Part shown: in pieces, positions 1-9,701 of the stretch | How the letters are laid out: every line of letters starts with the position of its first letter | Position numbering within the stretch: position 1 is the first letter of the stretch | Assembly: GCA_019311105.1 (NCBI GenBank) | Contig: JAFDDA010000021.1 | Span: 1-64,000, forward strand | Length of the DNA stretch: 64,000 nt | Direction: 5' to 3' | Source: Deltaproteobacteria bacterium | Lineage (GTDB): Bacteria; Myxococcota_A; UBA9160; JAFDDA01 | The notes under the pieces: generated by a model | Told to the model about the DNA's origin: nothing | The model's database searches: none | What the model saw: only the letters and a program-made list of their open reading frames with translations | Translations under genes and position numbers: made by a program

Positions 1-324
1 ATGGATCGAGACGTTCTCATCTTCTTCGCTGGACTAGTCCTTGGATTCGGGCTCGCTCGTTGGCGCGCGCTCGGAGACGGACTGGGGCGTGGCGTCCTGC
101 CGGTGTTAGCGGTCGTATCGCTGACCGCAGGCGGCTTCGGAATCGTGCGTGGGGTCACTCTGCTGCTGAGTGGAGAATGGATCGGAGGGATGTGGACACT
201 CGCCCTTTGCGCGCTGTGGTTCTGGGCGGTCGCGAGGATCAGTTGGGAAGCCTTTGTTGACGGGCTGCGAGCCGTTAGAAATCCGCGAGCGTCACGCCGA
301 AAAAGAGAAGACGACCCCGAATGA
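1..324 (+). CDS. small hypothetical membrane protein (may be truncated by window edge)
   Basis: 107-aa ORF with hydrophobic segments; its stop overlaps the next ATG (ATGA). Confidence 0.45.
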   Translation: MDRDVLIFFAGLVLGFGLARWRALGDGLGRGVLPVLAVVSLTAGGFGIVRGVTLLLSGEWIGGMWTLALCALWFWAVARISWEAFVDGLRAVRNPRASRRKREDDPE

Positions 325-386
325 GAGCAGCCATCTACGCCCGCATGTCTACCGACAAGCAGTCGGCCGACCAAGCGGCACGCTAA
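321..386 (+). pseudogene. N-terminal remnant of a serine recombinase (MRAAIYARMSTDKQSADQAAR*)
   Basis: ATG at 321 encodes the typical serine-recombinase start (MRAAIYAR.S.D.QS) and stops after 21 aa. Confidence 0.6.
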
Positions 387-785
387 GGGAGCCGACGATG
401 GCACATGAACCAGTCCACCGGTTCACACCCGCCCCACGAAACTCTGCACCGATTCGGAACCTTATTCACGATCAGGGTGCCGTGTGGGAGGGTCCACCCC
501 CTTGGGCGGAAGCGGGGGCTGGTTGGGTTGGTGCGGCGAGAGCCGGGGTGCAGTGGACCTCAGACGCGGAAGTAAGTCGAGCTGGCTACGCGCCCGCGTT
601 TCGACTGGTGCCGTTCGCCGAGGCTCGATGGCCCTGTGGCGCTTTGGCGAGCGCCGAGCCGAGCAGGTAGGCTGCAAGCCGATTTGGCGGAATGCCAGAG
701 GGAGGGATCGAGCGTGGCAGGACCCTTTCAGCGAGTCCCGGGCTCACCAGACGCCTCCAGCCGGCTGCTGGGCCGGCGAAGCTCC

Positions 786-1374
786 GTGACCCTTCAAGCG
801 ATCGAGGACCTCCTCGCTCGGGCCGACTGTGTGCGCGACGTGACGAGCGTAGTGGTCTCTGATCTATGTGCCGCGCGCAACGTCGATCTTCGACGCCGGC
901 TCAGCCGTGGCCGCCGGCAGCTCTACCACCGGTATCTCAAGCACTGCTTCGAGGACAAGGTTCTGACCCCCGGCGAAATCGACGAGCTCAGCCATTTGCG
1001 CGGGCTTCTCCATCTCGATGCGGCGGACCTCGTCGAGGTGCATGACGCCGTTGCGGTCGAGGTCTATGGCGAAGCGGTCGAGGAGGTTCTGGCGGACTTC
1101 CGCCTCGACGATGACGAAGCCGCCTTCCTGCGCGGCCTAAGGGAATCCCTCGACCTGTCGGAGGATGCACCGAGCCGCGGCGGGTGCGTTCACAGGGCGT
1201 TCCAGCTCATCGCTAGAGGATGCCATCGACGACGCACTCACCAAGGCATCGATCGCGATTCGGGAGCTGCACTGGTTCGAGGTCACCCACATCGCGGGTT
1301 ACGTCGAGGATGGCCGGACCGGCGGATGGCACGTCACCCTGTCGGCGGGGCTTCGCGGCACGCCAAGAAGTTGA
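786..1374 (+). pseudogene. TerB/Tic110-like helical domain followed, after a frameshift, by a dodecin-like domain
   Basis: Frame of ORF 636..1451 gives FEDKVLTPGEIDELSHLRGLLHLDAADLVEVHDAV; frame of ORF 1165..1374 gives SSLEDAIDDALTKASIAIRELHWFEVTHIAGYVEDGRTGGWHVTLSAG (dodecin-like). Confidence 0.5.
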
Positions 1375-1464
1375 GGGCGCGCAGATCAGCGTGTGGGACA
1401 AGCGCGGGACAAGTGTTTAGGACTCGGAATCGTTCTTTTTCGGTCGGTTAGACGGTTCCAACAC

Positions 1465-1498
1465 GGGTTCGAACCCCGTTGGGGACGCCACCCACCGC
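1465..1498 (+). other. tRNA 3'-end-like fragment (T-arm plus acceptor strand), possible att remnant
   Basis: ACGGG-TTCGAAC-CCCGT T-arm followed by TGGGGACGCCA; no matching 5' acceptor/D-arm seen upstream. Confidence 0.4.
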
Positions 1499-1604
1499 GT
1501 AAGTCCGCGTCCTGGCAACAATCCCGGGGGACTTTTCAGCGCCAGGCGCCTCACTGCTCCACAGGAGGGCAGCATGGCTGCGATCCGCAGAAGCGTGATG
1601 CCCG

Positions 1605-2408
1605 CTAAGGATGTCGCTTATGCACTGTCAGAAAAAGTGCAGACCATCCCAGCAACAGGGCGCAGATCGACGGCTCGGGAACGAAACTGAGTTTCCCCCA
1701 GGTCGCCGTCACGTTCTCATCGGACCCGGCCGTGAAGACCTGGAGATATCCGCCGACTCGCGCGTCGTTGAGTATTCCCCAAAGGCCATGCGGGGGGTCC
1801 TCCGCGAGAATGCCTTGGCTGAACGCGAGCGGGCCGCTCGTGTAATCCGTGCCGCCCAACGTCAGCATGTACTCGATCGTTGCAGGATCGGTCAGAGTGA
1901 GCGAATTGGCCTGATAGGCTACGCCGACGTGGACGGTATCGCCCTTTGTGTAGCTGAGGCCGTGCGAGCCCGTGAAGCTGTAGAAAGGCAGACGACCCCC
2001 AAAGACGGCAATCTCACCATCCGTCGTTCTGAGGTTGAATCGGCCATCGACGTCTTGCGACCACCACGGAGCGACCTGCAAGCCCGCCTCGCCGTCGCCG
2101 GCTCCGCTGATCCTCAAGTCGGCCGAAAACTGAAAGCTGTCGCCGTTGTTGAAGACCGCCTCGGAGCCACCACTGGCAAGGTGAAAGTTGTGCAGGTTGG
2201 CGAAGCCAGGGGTGGCGGTCGGTGTGTCGGATATCTCGACGATTGCCGGGTAACTGTTGATGGTGCTGAGCGTCGACCCCGGATCGGCATTGAAGACACG
2301 TAGGTTGAGGATCGCGCCGTCGATCGCTGGCGTTGCAGCCGCCTGGGGCGCGAGAACGCCAAAGCACACGACGCTCAAGAAGAGGTTTCTCACCAGGGTC
2401 AGGTTCAT
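1605..2408 (-). CDS. PEP-CTERM sorting-domain secreted protein
   Basis: N-terminal signal peptide; C-terminal VPEPSICALLLGWSALFLTVHKRHP (PEP motif, TM, basic tail). Confidence 0.8.
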   Translation of the reverse strand: MNLTLVRNLFLSVVCFGVLAPQAAATPAIDGAILNLRVFNADPGSTLSTINSYPAIVEISDTPTATPGFANLHNFHLASGGSEAVFNNGDSFQFSADLRISGAGDGEAGLQVAPWWSQDVDGRFNLRTTDGEIAVFGGRLPFYSFTGSHGLSYTKGDTVHVGVAYQANSLTLTDPATIEYMLTLGGTDYTSGPLAFSQGILAEDPPHGLWGILNDARVGGYLQVFTAGSDENVTATWGKLSFVPEPSICALLLGWSALFLTVHKRHP

Positions 2409-2773
2409 TGGTCATCCCTCCGAATCGAGAACAAGACCCACCTGGCAGACCCAACTGGGAAGTGCAACTGGGAGGTGTTCCCATCCCTACGTTCATCTAG
2501 ATGCCCGTAGGTGAGTGGTACTGGGCGAGGCTATGTTGCAATAATTGTGGGATCGGGGCGGCTACGGGGAGTCGATGCGAGATCGGATTATGTCGTGTGT
2601 CAACACACCACAGTGACACCATGACACACCGAGAAGACACCGAGCGCCTTGTTCGAAGCCCCTCGATGGGACAAGCAACGTCATCTCTGTGGAACGCAAA
2701 GAGAATAACCGTCCGGATCGCAAGGCTAACGGTATTCGCCGAGAGCCCGGAACGGCCGGTGTAGTCTTCGCTC

Positions 2774-4669
2774 ATGGCTGAACAGCGCGCCCAGCGCAGG
2801 CTCAGCGCCATTCTCTCCGCCGACGCGGTCGGCTACAGCCGGCTCATGGCCGCCGACGAGATCGACACCGTGCACCTGATCGCGGAGGCGCGGCAGGTCA
2901 TGAGCGACAAGGTCGGCCAGTACGGCGGGCGCGTCGTGGACGCCACAGGCGACAACGTCCTCGCCGAGTTCCCGAGCGTGGTGGACGCCGTGCAGTGCGC
3001 CGTGGAGATCCAAGACGAACTCGAGCGAAGCACTGCGGAGCGCCCCGAAGAGCGGCGGATGCGGTTCCGCATCGGCGTGAACCTGGGCGACGTGGTGGTC
3101 GAAGACGAGCGGATCTATGGCGACGGCGTGAACGTGGCGGCGCGACTGGAGGCCCTCGCGGAGCCAGGCGGGGTCTGCATCTCCGGCACGGCCTACGACC
3201 AGGTCGAGGGGAAGCTCGCGCTCGGCTTCGAGGATGCCGGCGAGCAGACGGTGAAGAACATCCCGAAGCCGGTTCGGGTCTACCGCGTTCGGTCAGGGCG
3301 CGGAGTAGCGAACGTCGCCCACACCCGATCGCGGCGGCGTACGCCACGACGCCGTCTCCACGTCGTGCTGGCTACCACCGTGGCTATCCTGCTGCTCCTC
3401 GGTGTGGGTCTCTGGGCGAGCTGGCCCCGCCCCCTGGGCCTGCTCATCGACATCGTCGGCGTGAGCGGCCCTCCGGTCAATCCACCGCTGCCCGACAAGC
3501 CCTCCATCGTGGTGCTGCCCTTCGTGAACATCAGTGGCGATCCGGAGCAGGAGTACTTCAGTGACGGGATCACCGAGGAGATCATCACCGATCTCGCCGG
3601 CGTTCCGGAGCTGTTCGTCATTTCTCGCAACTCGGCCTTCACGTACAAGGGAAGACCTGTGAAAGTGCGAGACGTGGGGCGCGACCTCGGGGTGCGATAC
3701 GTCCTCGAAGGGACCGTCCGCAAGGCGGAGGGGCGCGTACGGATCACGGCGCAGCTCATCGATGCGACCAGCGACTTTCACCTCTGGAGCGAGCGCTACG
3801 ACCGAGAGCTTTCCGACATCTTCGCTCTCCAGTCCGATATCTCGCAGCAGATCCTGGTCGCCTTGAAGGTGGAGCTTCGGGACGCAGCGCTCGAACGGAT
3901 CGTGCGCGAATCGACCCGCAACCTCGAGGCCCAGGACACCCTGTGGAGAGGATGGGCTCACGCCCAGCGTTTCACCTGGGAGGACACTCTGGAGGCGCGG
4001 TACCTGTACGAGCGCGCCATCGAGCAAGATCCGGACTCTGCGGTGGCCTACGCGTTGGCCGGGTCTACCTACGGGATCGAATACCTCATGGGATGGAACG
4101 TCGATCCGACGTTGCTCGACCGCGCCGAAGAGCTGGAGCAGCGAGCGCTCACCTTGGACCCATCCATTCCCACGACCCATATAGTGATGGCCCTGATCCA
4201 CCTCAGACGAGGTCAGCTGGAGGAGGCGGTCGCTGCTGCGGAGAGGGCGGTGGAACTCGGCCCCAACTTCGAATTTCCGCATTTGATACTGGGGGTTGCC
4301 CTGGCTCGCCGGGGGCGGATCGTGGCTGCCATGCAATCGCTCGATCGGGCGTTGCGCCTAAATCCCAAGGCGCCCTCGGCCACTTGGGGTGCGGTGGCCT
4401 ACATCAATTTCGCCGCGGGTCGCACCGAACAGGCCGTGGAGCTGTGGGAGCAGGTCCGGGCAGCCAACACCGACGGGATCCTCCCGCGCATATCTCTCGC
4501 GGTCCTCTACGAGTCCGAGGGGCGCCACGAAGAAGCCCGTGTGCTGGCGCAGGAGATCCTGCGCGTGAACCCGGATCTCACGGCGGAGTCAGCGACTGAG
4601 CTGATCCCCGGGCTGGGATTGGACGCGGACCAGGCCATCGACCACCTGCGCAGGGCCGGCCTCCCGTGA
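2774..4669 (+). CDS. class III adenylate/guanylate cyclase with TolB-like and TPR regions
   Basis: RRLSAILSADAVGYSRLM, RIGVNLGDVVVEDERIYGDGVNVAARLE; KPSIVVLPFVNISGDPEQEYFSDGITEEI; TPR-like C-terminus. Confidence 0.88.
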   Translation: MAEQRAQRRLSAILSADAVGYSRLMAADEIDTVHLIAEARQVMSDKVGQYGGRVVDATGDNVLAEFPSVVDAVQCAVEIQDELERSTAERPEERRMRFRIGVNLGDVVVEDERIYGDGVNVAARLEALAEPGGVCISGTAYDQVEGKLALGFEDAGEQTVKNIPKPVRVYRVRSGRGVANVAHTRSRRRTPRRRLHVVLATTVAILLLLGVGLWASWPRPLGLLIDIVGVSGPPVNPPLPDKPSIVVLPFVNISGDPEQEYFSDGITEEIITDLAGVPELFVISRNSAFTYKGRPVKVRDVGRDLGVRYVLEGTVRKAEGRVRITAQLIDATSDFHLWSERYDRELSDIFALQSDISQQILVALKVELRDAALERIVRESTRNLEAQDTLWRGWAHAQRFTWEDTLEARYLYERAIEQDPDSAVAYALAGSTYGIEYLMGWNVDPTLLDRAEELEQRALTLDPSIPTTHIVMALIHLRRGQLEEAVAAAERAVELGPNFEFPHLILGVALARRGRIVAAMQSLDRALRLNPKAPSATWGAVAYINFAAGRTEQAVELWEQVRAANTDGILPRISLAVLYESEGRHEEARVLAQEILRVNPDLTAESATELIPGLGLDADQAIDHLRRAGLP

Positions 4670-5141
4670 CGGGCTCGTATCTTCGTACCCGGACGGAGGG
4701 GAGCGCTGGTTCGGAGCTATGCCGATCGCATTCGTGCCACGCGACCCTGGGGAGAATCTCCTCGAGTCCGGTGATGACCCTCAGTGGCCCTCGATGACCG
4801 TCACAGCCGTGAGGTCGGGTCGGCGCTCGTGCTACACGCGAGAGCCGCGAGTTGCTACACACGGCCGGAGGAGGGCCTCGAAGGGGCCTGCTAAGTGCTT
4901 GAATTCACGAGACCCGGCCGGCGCCTGGGTTCCCTACGTCTCCTCCTGCCTGGGTCACCATGGGGCCGCCATAGGCGGAATCAGATTTGGCCTGACCATC
5001 CAAAACTCAGAGGGCTCGGCAGCATTGCGGCAGAGGAACCGGTCGCCGTTCCAGAGCGTCGCAACATTCGACGCCGCCTGCGCGAAGGTCCCGCGTCCGG
5101 TCGGCCGATGGTAGGATGCAACGGTTCGGGAGGATTCGTTC

Positions 5142-5381
5142 ATGGGGAAGCGAGTGCGCAAGGCGATGGGCCTGGTGATCGCCACCGTCCTGTTCGCAGG
5201 CGCGTCGCCGGCCGCCCAGGCCGACGAATACGAATCCGATCGCGCCGGCCACCCGGTTCGCATCGTCGCCTACCTGGTTCACCCGATCGGCGTGGTCCTC
5301 GACTACCTGCTCCTTCGGCCCGTGCACTGGCTTGGCCACCAGGAGCCGTTCAAGACCCTCTTCGGGCACGAGGACGAGTAG
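5142..5381 (+). CDS. small secreted hypothetical protein
   Basis: 79 aa with clear signal peptide. Confidence 0.6.
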   Translation: MGKRVRKAMGLVIATVLFAGASPAAQADEYESDRAGHPVRIVAYLVHPIGVVLDYLLLRPVHWLGHQEPFKTLFGHEDE

Positions 5382-5444
5382 GCTTCTCACCCGCGAGCGG
5401 TCTTCTGTCTTGTTGCTGAGTCTTGGCACTGGTATGTTTATTGC

Positions 5445-6920
5445 ATGTGGTCCCCCCTCGTGCGGCTTGGCGCACTCCGTGCTCTCGCGCTCATCTGTCT
5501 GATCGCTCCGGCTCCGGCTTCCGCCGTCGACCTCGTGCTTTCGGAGATGACCTACGTGGGGAGCGAAGCCGGCCAGCCGGGGATGGTGCTGGTGGCCGAG
5601 CGGGCCCGCATCGAACACGGCGGCAACCTCGCACACCTCGAAGTCGTCCGGCTCGACGCGGCCGGCGACGACGGCGCTTCCAGCGTCCAGCTCACCTGCG
5701 ACCGGGCGGTGCTGGACCTCGAGACCAGCGACTTCACCGCCAAGGGGAACGTTCGCGGCAACACCGCCGACGGCCACCACTTCAAGACCGAGGAAGCCGA
5801 GTTCAGCCACCGCGCGCGTACGATCGAGAGCGGCGTCGCGGTGGACATCGTCGACCCCCTAGGCACGCGCCTCGAAGGCTCGGGCTTCCACTACGACGTC
5901 GGCCGGGCAATCATGAAGATGCGAAACGCCACCGTGAGCGAATCCACGATGATGGGCATGAGGATTCGAGCCACTGCAGGGGCTTTCTTGATCACGCTGT
6001 GCGCGCTCGCCGTGGGTTTCGCCGGCTCGGCTCGGGCCGCCAGCTCGGTCGGCGTTGCACCCTTCGAGAAGAGCGGTTCCGGCGAGCCGCCCGACATCGC
6101 GACCCGCCTGGCCGACCGGCTGACGACGGCCGGGGTCGCCTGCACGGGCCCCGATCAGATCGGCATCCCGGCCGTGGCCGAGCCGGCGCCGGCCCAGGTG
6201 AAGACCTGGTCCGAGGGGGCGGGCGTCGATGGCATCGTCTTCGGTCGCGTCACAGGGATCGGCAGCCGCTTCAGCGTCGACGTCCAACTCCGCTCCACCG
6301 AGACGGGCGAGGTCGTGAGCGTTCACGTGGTCGAGATCGACTCCTTGGCGGCGGTGGACGGCGCCGTCGCCGAGCTGGCGAGGAAGGTGCTGGAGGGGCT
6401 GACCGTGCTCGAAACGGGGGTGCCCTTGGCGCGAGCCTCGATCGCAGGCGCTGCGAAGGCGTCGCCGGCCGTTGCCGCTCGGCCGCCGGCCAAGAAGGCC
6501 AAGAAGGACGACGGATTCTTCGGTGGCGACGGCTCGCCGCTGCGGATCAAGTCGGACGACCTGGAGGCCCGCGCGGTAGATGGCGCGCGACACATGATCT
6601 TCACGAAGAACGTGAGGGCCACGCGCGGCGACATGGTGCTGACGTCCAACCGCCTCGACGCCTTCTACCCGAAGGGTTCGAGCCGGCCGGACAAGATCGT
6701 CGCCACGGGCAACGTCAAGATGGACCGCGACGCGGGCCAGGCTCGCTGCCAGAAGATGACCTACCTGCAGGCCGACGGGCGGATCCACTGCGAAGGCAAT
6801 GCCGAACTCGTGCGCGAGGGCGACCGCGCCAAGGGCGACAAGATCGAGTGGGATCTCGAGACCGACACGATCTTCATCAAGGGCAATGCCGACGTGTTGC
6901 TCATCGACGAGGAGGAGTAG
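5445..6920 (+). CDS. LptC-like + TolB/FlgO-like + LptA/OstA-like continuous ORF
   Basis: LptC-like N-terminus, internal signal-peptide-like segment MMGMRIRATAGAFLITLCALAVGFAGSARA, then OstA repeats (LRIKSDDLEARAVDGARHMIFTKNVRATRGDMVLTSNRLDAFYPKG); directly upstream of lptB. Confidence 0.75.
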   Translation: MWSPLVRLGALRALALICLIAPAPASAVDLVLSEMTYVGSEAGQPGMVLVAERARIEHGGNLAHLEVVRLDAAGDDGASSVQLTCDRAVLDLETSDFTAKGNVRGNTADGHHFKTEEAEFSHRARTIESGVAVDIVDPLGTRLEGSGFHYDVGRAIMKMRNATVSESTMMGMRIRATAGAFLITLCALAVGFAGSARAASSVGVAPFEKSGSGEPPDIATRLADRLTTAGVACTGPDQIGIPAVAEPAPAQVKTWSEGAGVDGIVFGRVTGIGSRFSVDVQLRSTETGEVVSVHVVEIDSLAAVDGAVAELARKVLEGLTVLETGVPLARASIAGAAKASPAVAARPPAKKAKKDDGFFGGDGSPLRIKSDDLEARAVDGARHMIFTKNVRATRGDMVLTSNRLDAFYPKGSSRPDKIVATGNVKMDRDAGQARCQKMTYLQADGRIHCEGNAELVREGDRAKGDKIEWDLETDTIFIKGNADVLLIDEEE

Positions 6921-6928
6921 CCCGCGCC

Positions 6929-7657
6929 ATGGCTGCCACACTCGGTGCCACAGGGTTGCGCATGCGCTACGGCGACAAGGAGGCGGTCCGCGGGGTCGAC
7001 CTCGAGGTGAACTCCGGCGAGGTCGTGGGCCTGCTGGGGCCGAACGGCGCAGGGAAAACCACGACTTTCAATCTCGTCGTCGGGGCATTGCGCCCCACGG
7101 CGGGCCGGGTCTACCTCGACGACCTCGACATCACGGCCCTGCCGATGTACCGCCGGGCCCGCCTGGGGATCACCTACCTGCCTCAAGAGCCCTCGATCTT
7201 CCGCCGCTTGACCGTCTCCCAGAACGTCGAAGCCATCCTGGAGCTGGTCGAGCCGAACAAGGCCCGTCGCAAGGAGCGTCTGCGAGAACTCCTGGAAGAG
7301 CTGGGTCTTGCCGATAAGGCGAAGACGAGGGGCGATGTGCTCTCGGGCGGGGAGCGGCGCCGGGTGGAGATCACCCGAGCGCTGGTCCTGGAGCCGAAAT
7401 TCATGCTTCTGGACGAGCCGTTCTCGGGGATCGACCCGATCGCGGTGATCGACATCCAGAAGATCGTCGAGCAGCTGAAGCTGCGGGGGATCGGTGTGAT
7501 CGTGACGGATCACAATGTGCGCGAGACGCTCCAGATCTGCGATCGCGCCTACATCATCAAGGACGGGCAGATCGTCCGGCACGGCTCGCCCGCCGAGATC
7601 GCCGGCGATGCCACCGTCCGCGAGATCTACCTCGGGGAGAACTTCCAGCTCGCCTAG
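6929..7657 (+). CDS. lptB: LPS export ABC transporter ATP-binding protein LptB
   Basis: GPNGAGKTTTF Walker A, LSGGERRRVEI signature, MLLDEPFSGIDP; between lptA-like gene and rpoN. Confidence 0.93.
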   Translation: MAATLGATGLRMRYGDKEAVRGVDLEVNSGEVVGLLGPNGAGKTTTFNLVVGALRPTAGRVYLDDLDITALPMYRRARLGITYLPQEPSIFRRLTVSQNVEAILELVEPNKARRKERLRELLEELGLADKAKTRGDVLSGGERRRVEITRALVLEPKFMLLDEPFSGIDPIAVIDIQKIVEQLKLRGIGVIVTDHNVRETLQICDRAYIIKDGQIVRHGSPAEIAGDATVREIYLGENFQLA

Positions 7658-7675
7658 GGCGGCTGACCACGCGCA

Positions 7676-9157
7676 ATGGCACTCGAGATCAAGCAGGAGC
7701 TCCGCCTCAGTCAGCAGCTGGTGATGACGCCGCAGCTGCAGCAGGCCATCAAGCTCCTGCAGCTGTCGCGGCTGGAGCTGGCCGGGGTCGTGGAGCAGGA
7801 GCTCCAGGAAAACCCGGTCCTCGAAGAAACCATGGACGTCGAGGAGGAGCGCGACTCGGCCCAGGCCGCCGAGGCCCACCTCACCCAGCCCGAGCCCGAG
7901 ACGGCGGAGACCGCCGCCGCCGATCAGTCCGGCGACGCCACCGTCACCGACCGCGAACCCACCGACGCCGAGAAGATCGCCGACGTCGACTGGCAGAACT
8001 ACATGGACGCCTATCCCCAGACCGGGATGGCGCCCATCCGCGAAGATGACGAGCGGCCCTCCATCGAGAACACCCTCAGTCGCAGCGAGACCCTGGCCGA
8101 GCACCTCGAGTGGCAGCTCCAGCTGGCGAGCTTCAAGTCCGAGGAAGTGGAGGCGGCGCACTGGATCATCGGCAACATCGACGATGACGGCTATCTCCAG
8201 TCGACGATCGAGGAGATCTGCGGGCAGTCCGGCATCGACACGGAGACGGTCGAGGCGGCCCTGGTGCAGGTTCAGAGCTTCGACCCGACGGGCGTGGGCG
8301 CGCGCGACCTGCGCGAGTGTCTGCTGATCCAATGCCGGGTGATCGGGCTGAAGAATCCGCTGGCGATCCGCATCATCGACGAGCACGTCGATGCGCTCAC
8401 GCGCCGCGACTTCCGCGGGCTCGCCCGCGCCCTCGGCATCCCGATCGAGGAAGTCTCCGCTGCGGCCGACGTGATCGGCCAGCTCGAACCGAAGCCCGGC
8501 CGCCCCTTCGGCGGCGACGACCCCGTCTACATCATCCCGGACATCTACGTCTACAAGCTGGGCGACGACTTCCACGTCCAGCTGAACGAAGACGGCCTGC
8601 CGAAGTTGCGGATCAGCAATCTCTATCGAGAGGTGCTCTCCAAGGAGGCCGGCGCCCCGAAGGAGACGCGCGAATACGTCCAGGAGAAAGTCCGGTCGGC
8701 CTTGTGGCTGATCAAGTCGATCCATCAGCGGCAGCGCACGATCTACAAGGTGATGCAGAGCATCATCCGGCATCAGCGGGAGTTCTTCGACAAGGGCATC
8801 GCCTACCTGAAGCCCTTGAACCTGCGCGACGTGGCCGAGGACATCGAGATGCACGAGTCCACGGTGAGCCGCGTCACCACCAATAAATACGCGCACACCA
8901 GCCAGGGCATCTTCGAACTCAAATACTTCTTCAATTCGAGCATCAACCGGACCGACGGCGAGGCCATCGCGAGCGCGAGTGTCAAGGAGAAGATCCGCAA
9001 GATCATCGCCGCCGAGGACCCGCGGCGACCGCTCTCGGACCAGCGGATCGCCGAAATGCTCAAGGCCGGCCAGATCGACATCGCCCGCCGGACCGTCACG
9101 AAATATCGTGAGGCCATGAACGTGCTCTCGTCGACGAAGCGCCGACAGGTGGGTTAG
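7676..9157 (+). CDS. rpoN: RNA polymerase sigma-54 factor
   Basis: N-terminal Q-rich LRLSQQLVMTPQLQQAIKLLQL; RpoN box region ARRTVTKYREAMNV. Confidence 0.95.
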   Translation: MALEIKQELRLSQQLVMTPQLQQAIKLLQLSRLELAGVVEQELQENPVLEETMDVEEERDSAQAAEAHLTQPEPETAETAAADQSGDATVTDREPTDAEKIADVDWQNYMDAYPQTGMAPIREDDERPSIENTLSRSETLAEHLEWQLQLASFKSEEVEAAHWIIGNIDDDGYLQSTIEEICGQSGIDTETVEAALVQVQSFDPTGVGARDLRECLLIQCRVIGLKNPLAIRIIDEHVDALTRRDFRGLARALGIPIEEVSAAADVIGQLEPKPGRPFGGDDPVYIIPDIYVYKLGDDFHVQLNEDGLPKLRISNLYREVLSKEAGAPKETREYVQEKVRSALWLIKSIHQRQRTIYKVMQSIIRHQREFFDKGIAYLKPLNLRDVAEDIEMHESTVSRVTTNKYAHTSQGIFELKYFFNSSINRTDGEAIASASVKEKIRKIIAAEDPRRPLSDQRIAEMLKAGQIDIARRTVTKYREAMNVLSSTKRRQVG

Positions 9158-9186
9158 CCTCCCGCCGTGCCCGGACACCCGGGCCT

Positions 9187-9669
9187 GTGCGCCCCGGGGG
9201 TCGCCCCTTGAAGATCATGGACATCGTCGTGCAGGACGCCGTCGTGCTGGAGCTCGAACCCGGGCCCAAACGCGACGTGCTCGCCCAGATGGCCGGAGCC
9301 CTTGCGGACGCCGTGCCCGATCTCGAAGGCGACCGCCTCCTCCAGGTCTTGATGGACCGCGAGGGGCTCCAGAGCACGGGAATCGGGGAAGGCGTGGCCA
9401 TCCCCCACGGAAAGTTCCCGGGCCTCGACCGGCTGCTCGCCGCGTTCGCCCGCAGCACCCCGGGTATCGACTTCGAAGCGGTGGACGGGCAGCCGACCCA
9501 CCTGTTCTTCCTGCTGGTGGTGCCGGAGAACTCCGGTGGCCAGCATCTGAAGGCCCTCGCACGCATCTCGCGCTTCTTCCGGGACGCGAGCTTTCGCAAG
9601 CAGCTGATGGAGGCATCCTCCGTCGAGGAGGTCTTCAGCGCGATCAGCGAGGAAGACGCCAAGTTCTGA
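9187..9669 (+). CDS. ptsN: PTS EIIA-Ntr (PtsN)
   Basis: GIGEGVAIPHGKFPGLDRL active-site His motif; follows rpoN. Confidence 0.9.
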   Translation: MRPGGRPLKIMDIVVQDAVVLELEPGPKRDVLAQMAGALADAVPDLEGDRLLQVLMDREGLQSTGIGEGVAIPHGKFPGLDRLLAAFARSTPGIDFEAVDGQPTHLFFLLVVPENSGGQHLKALARISRFFRDASFRKQLMEASSVEEVFSAISEEDAKF

Positions 9670-9701
9670 ACGCCCGATCCGCTGGCGAGGGAGGGCCCGC
9701 T

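Noticed and set aside
1611-2303. 230-aa plus-strand ORF
   Set aside because: Antisense to the PEP-CTERM protein, which has a clear signal peptide and sorting signal.
2585-2640. GTGTGTCAACACAC and clustered TGACAC motifs upstream of the cyclase gene
   Set aside because: Could be an operator, but the symmetry is short and low-complexity; not enough to claim a site.
6761-9178. 805-aa minus-strand ORF
   Set aside because: Shadow of lptB and rpoN; no recognisable domain.
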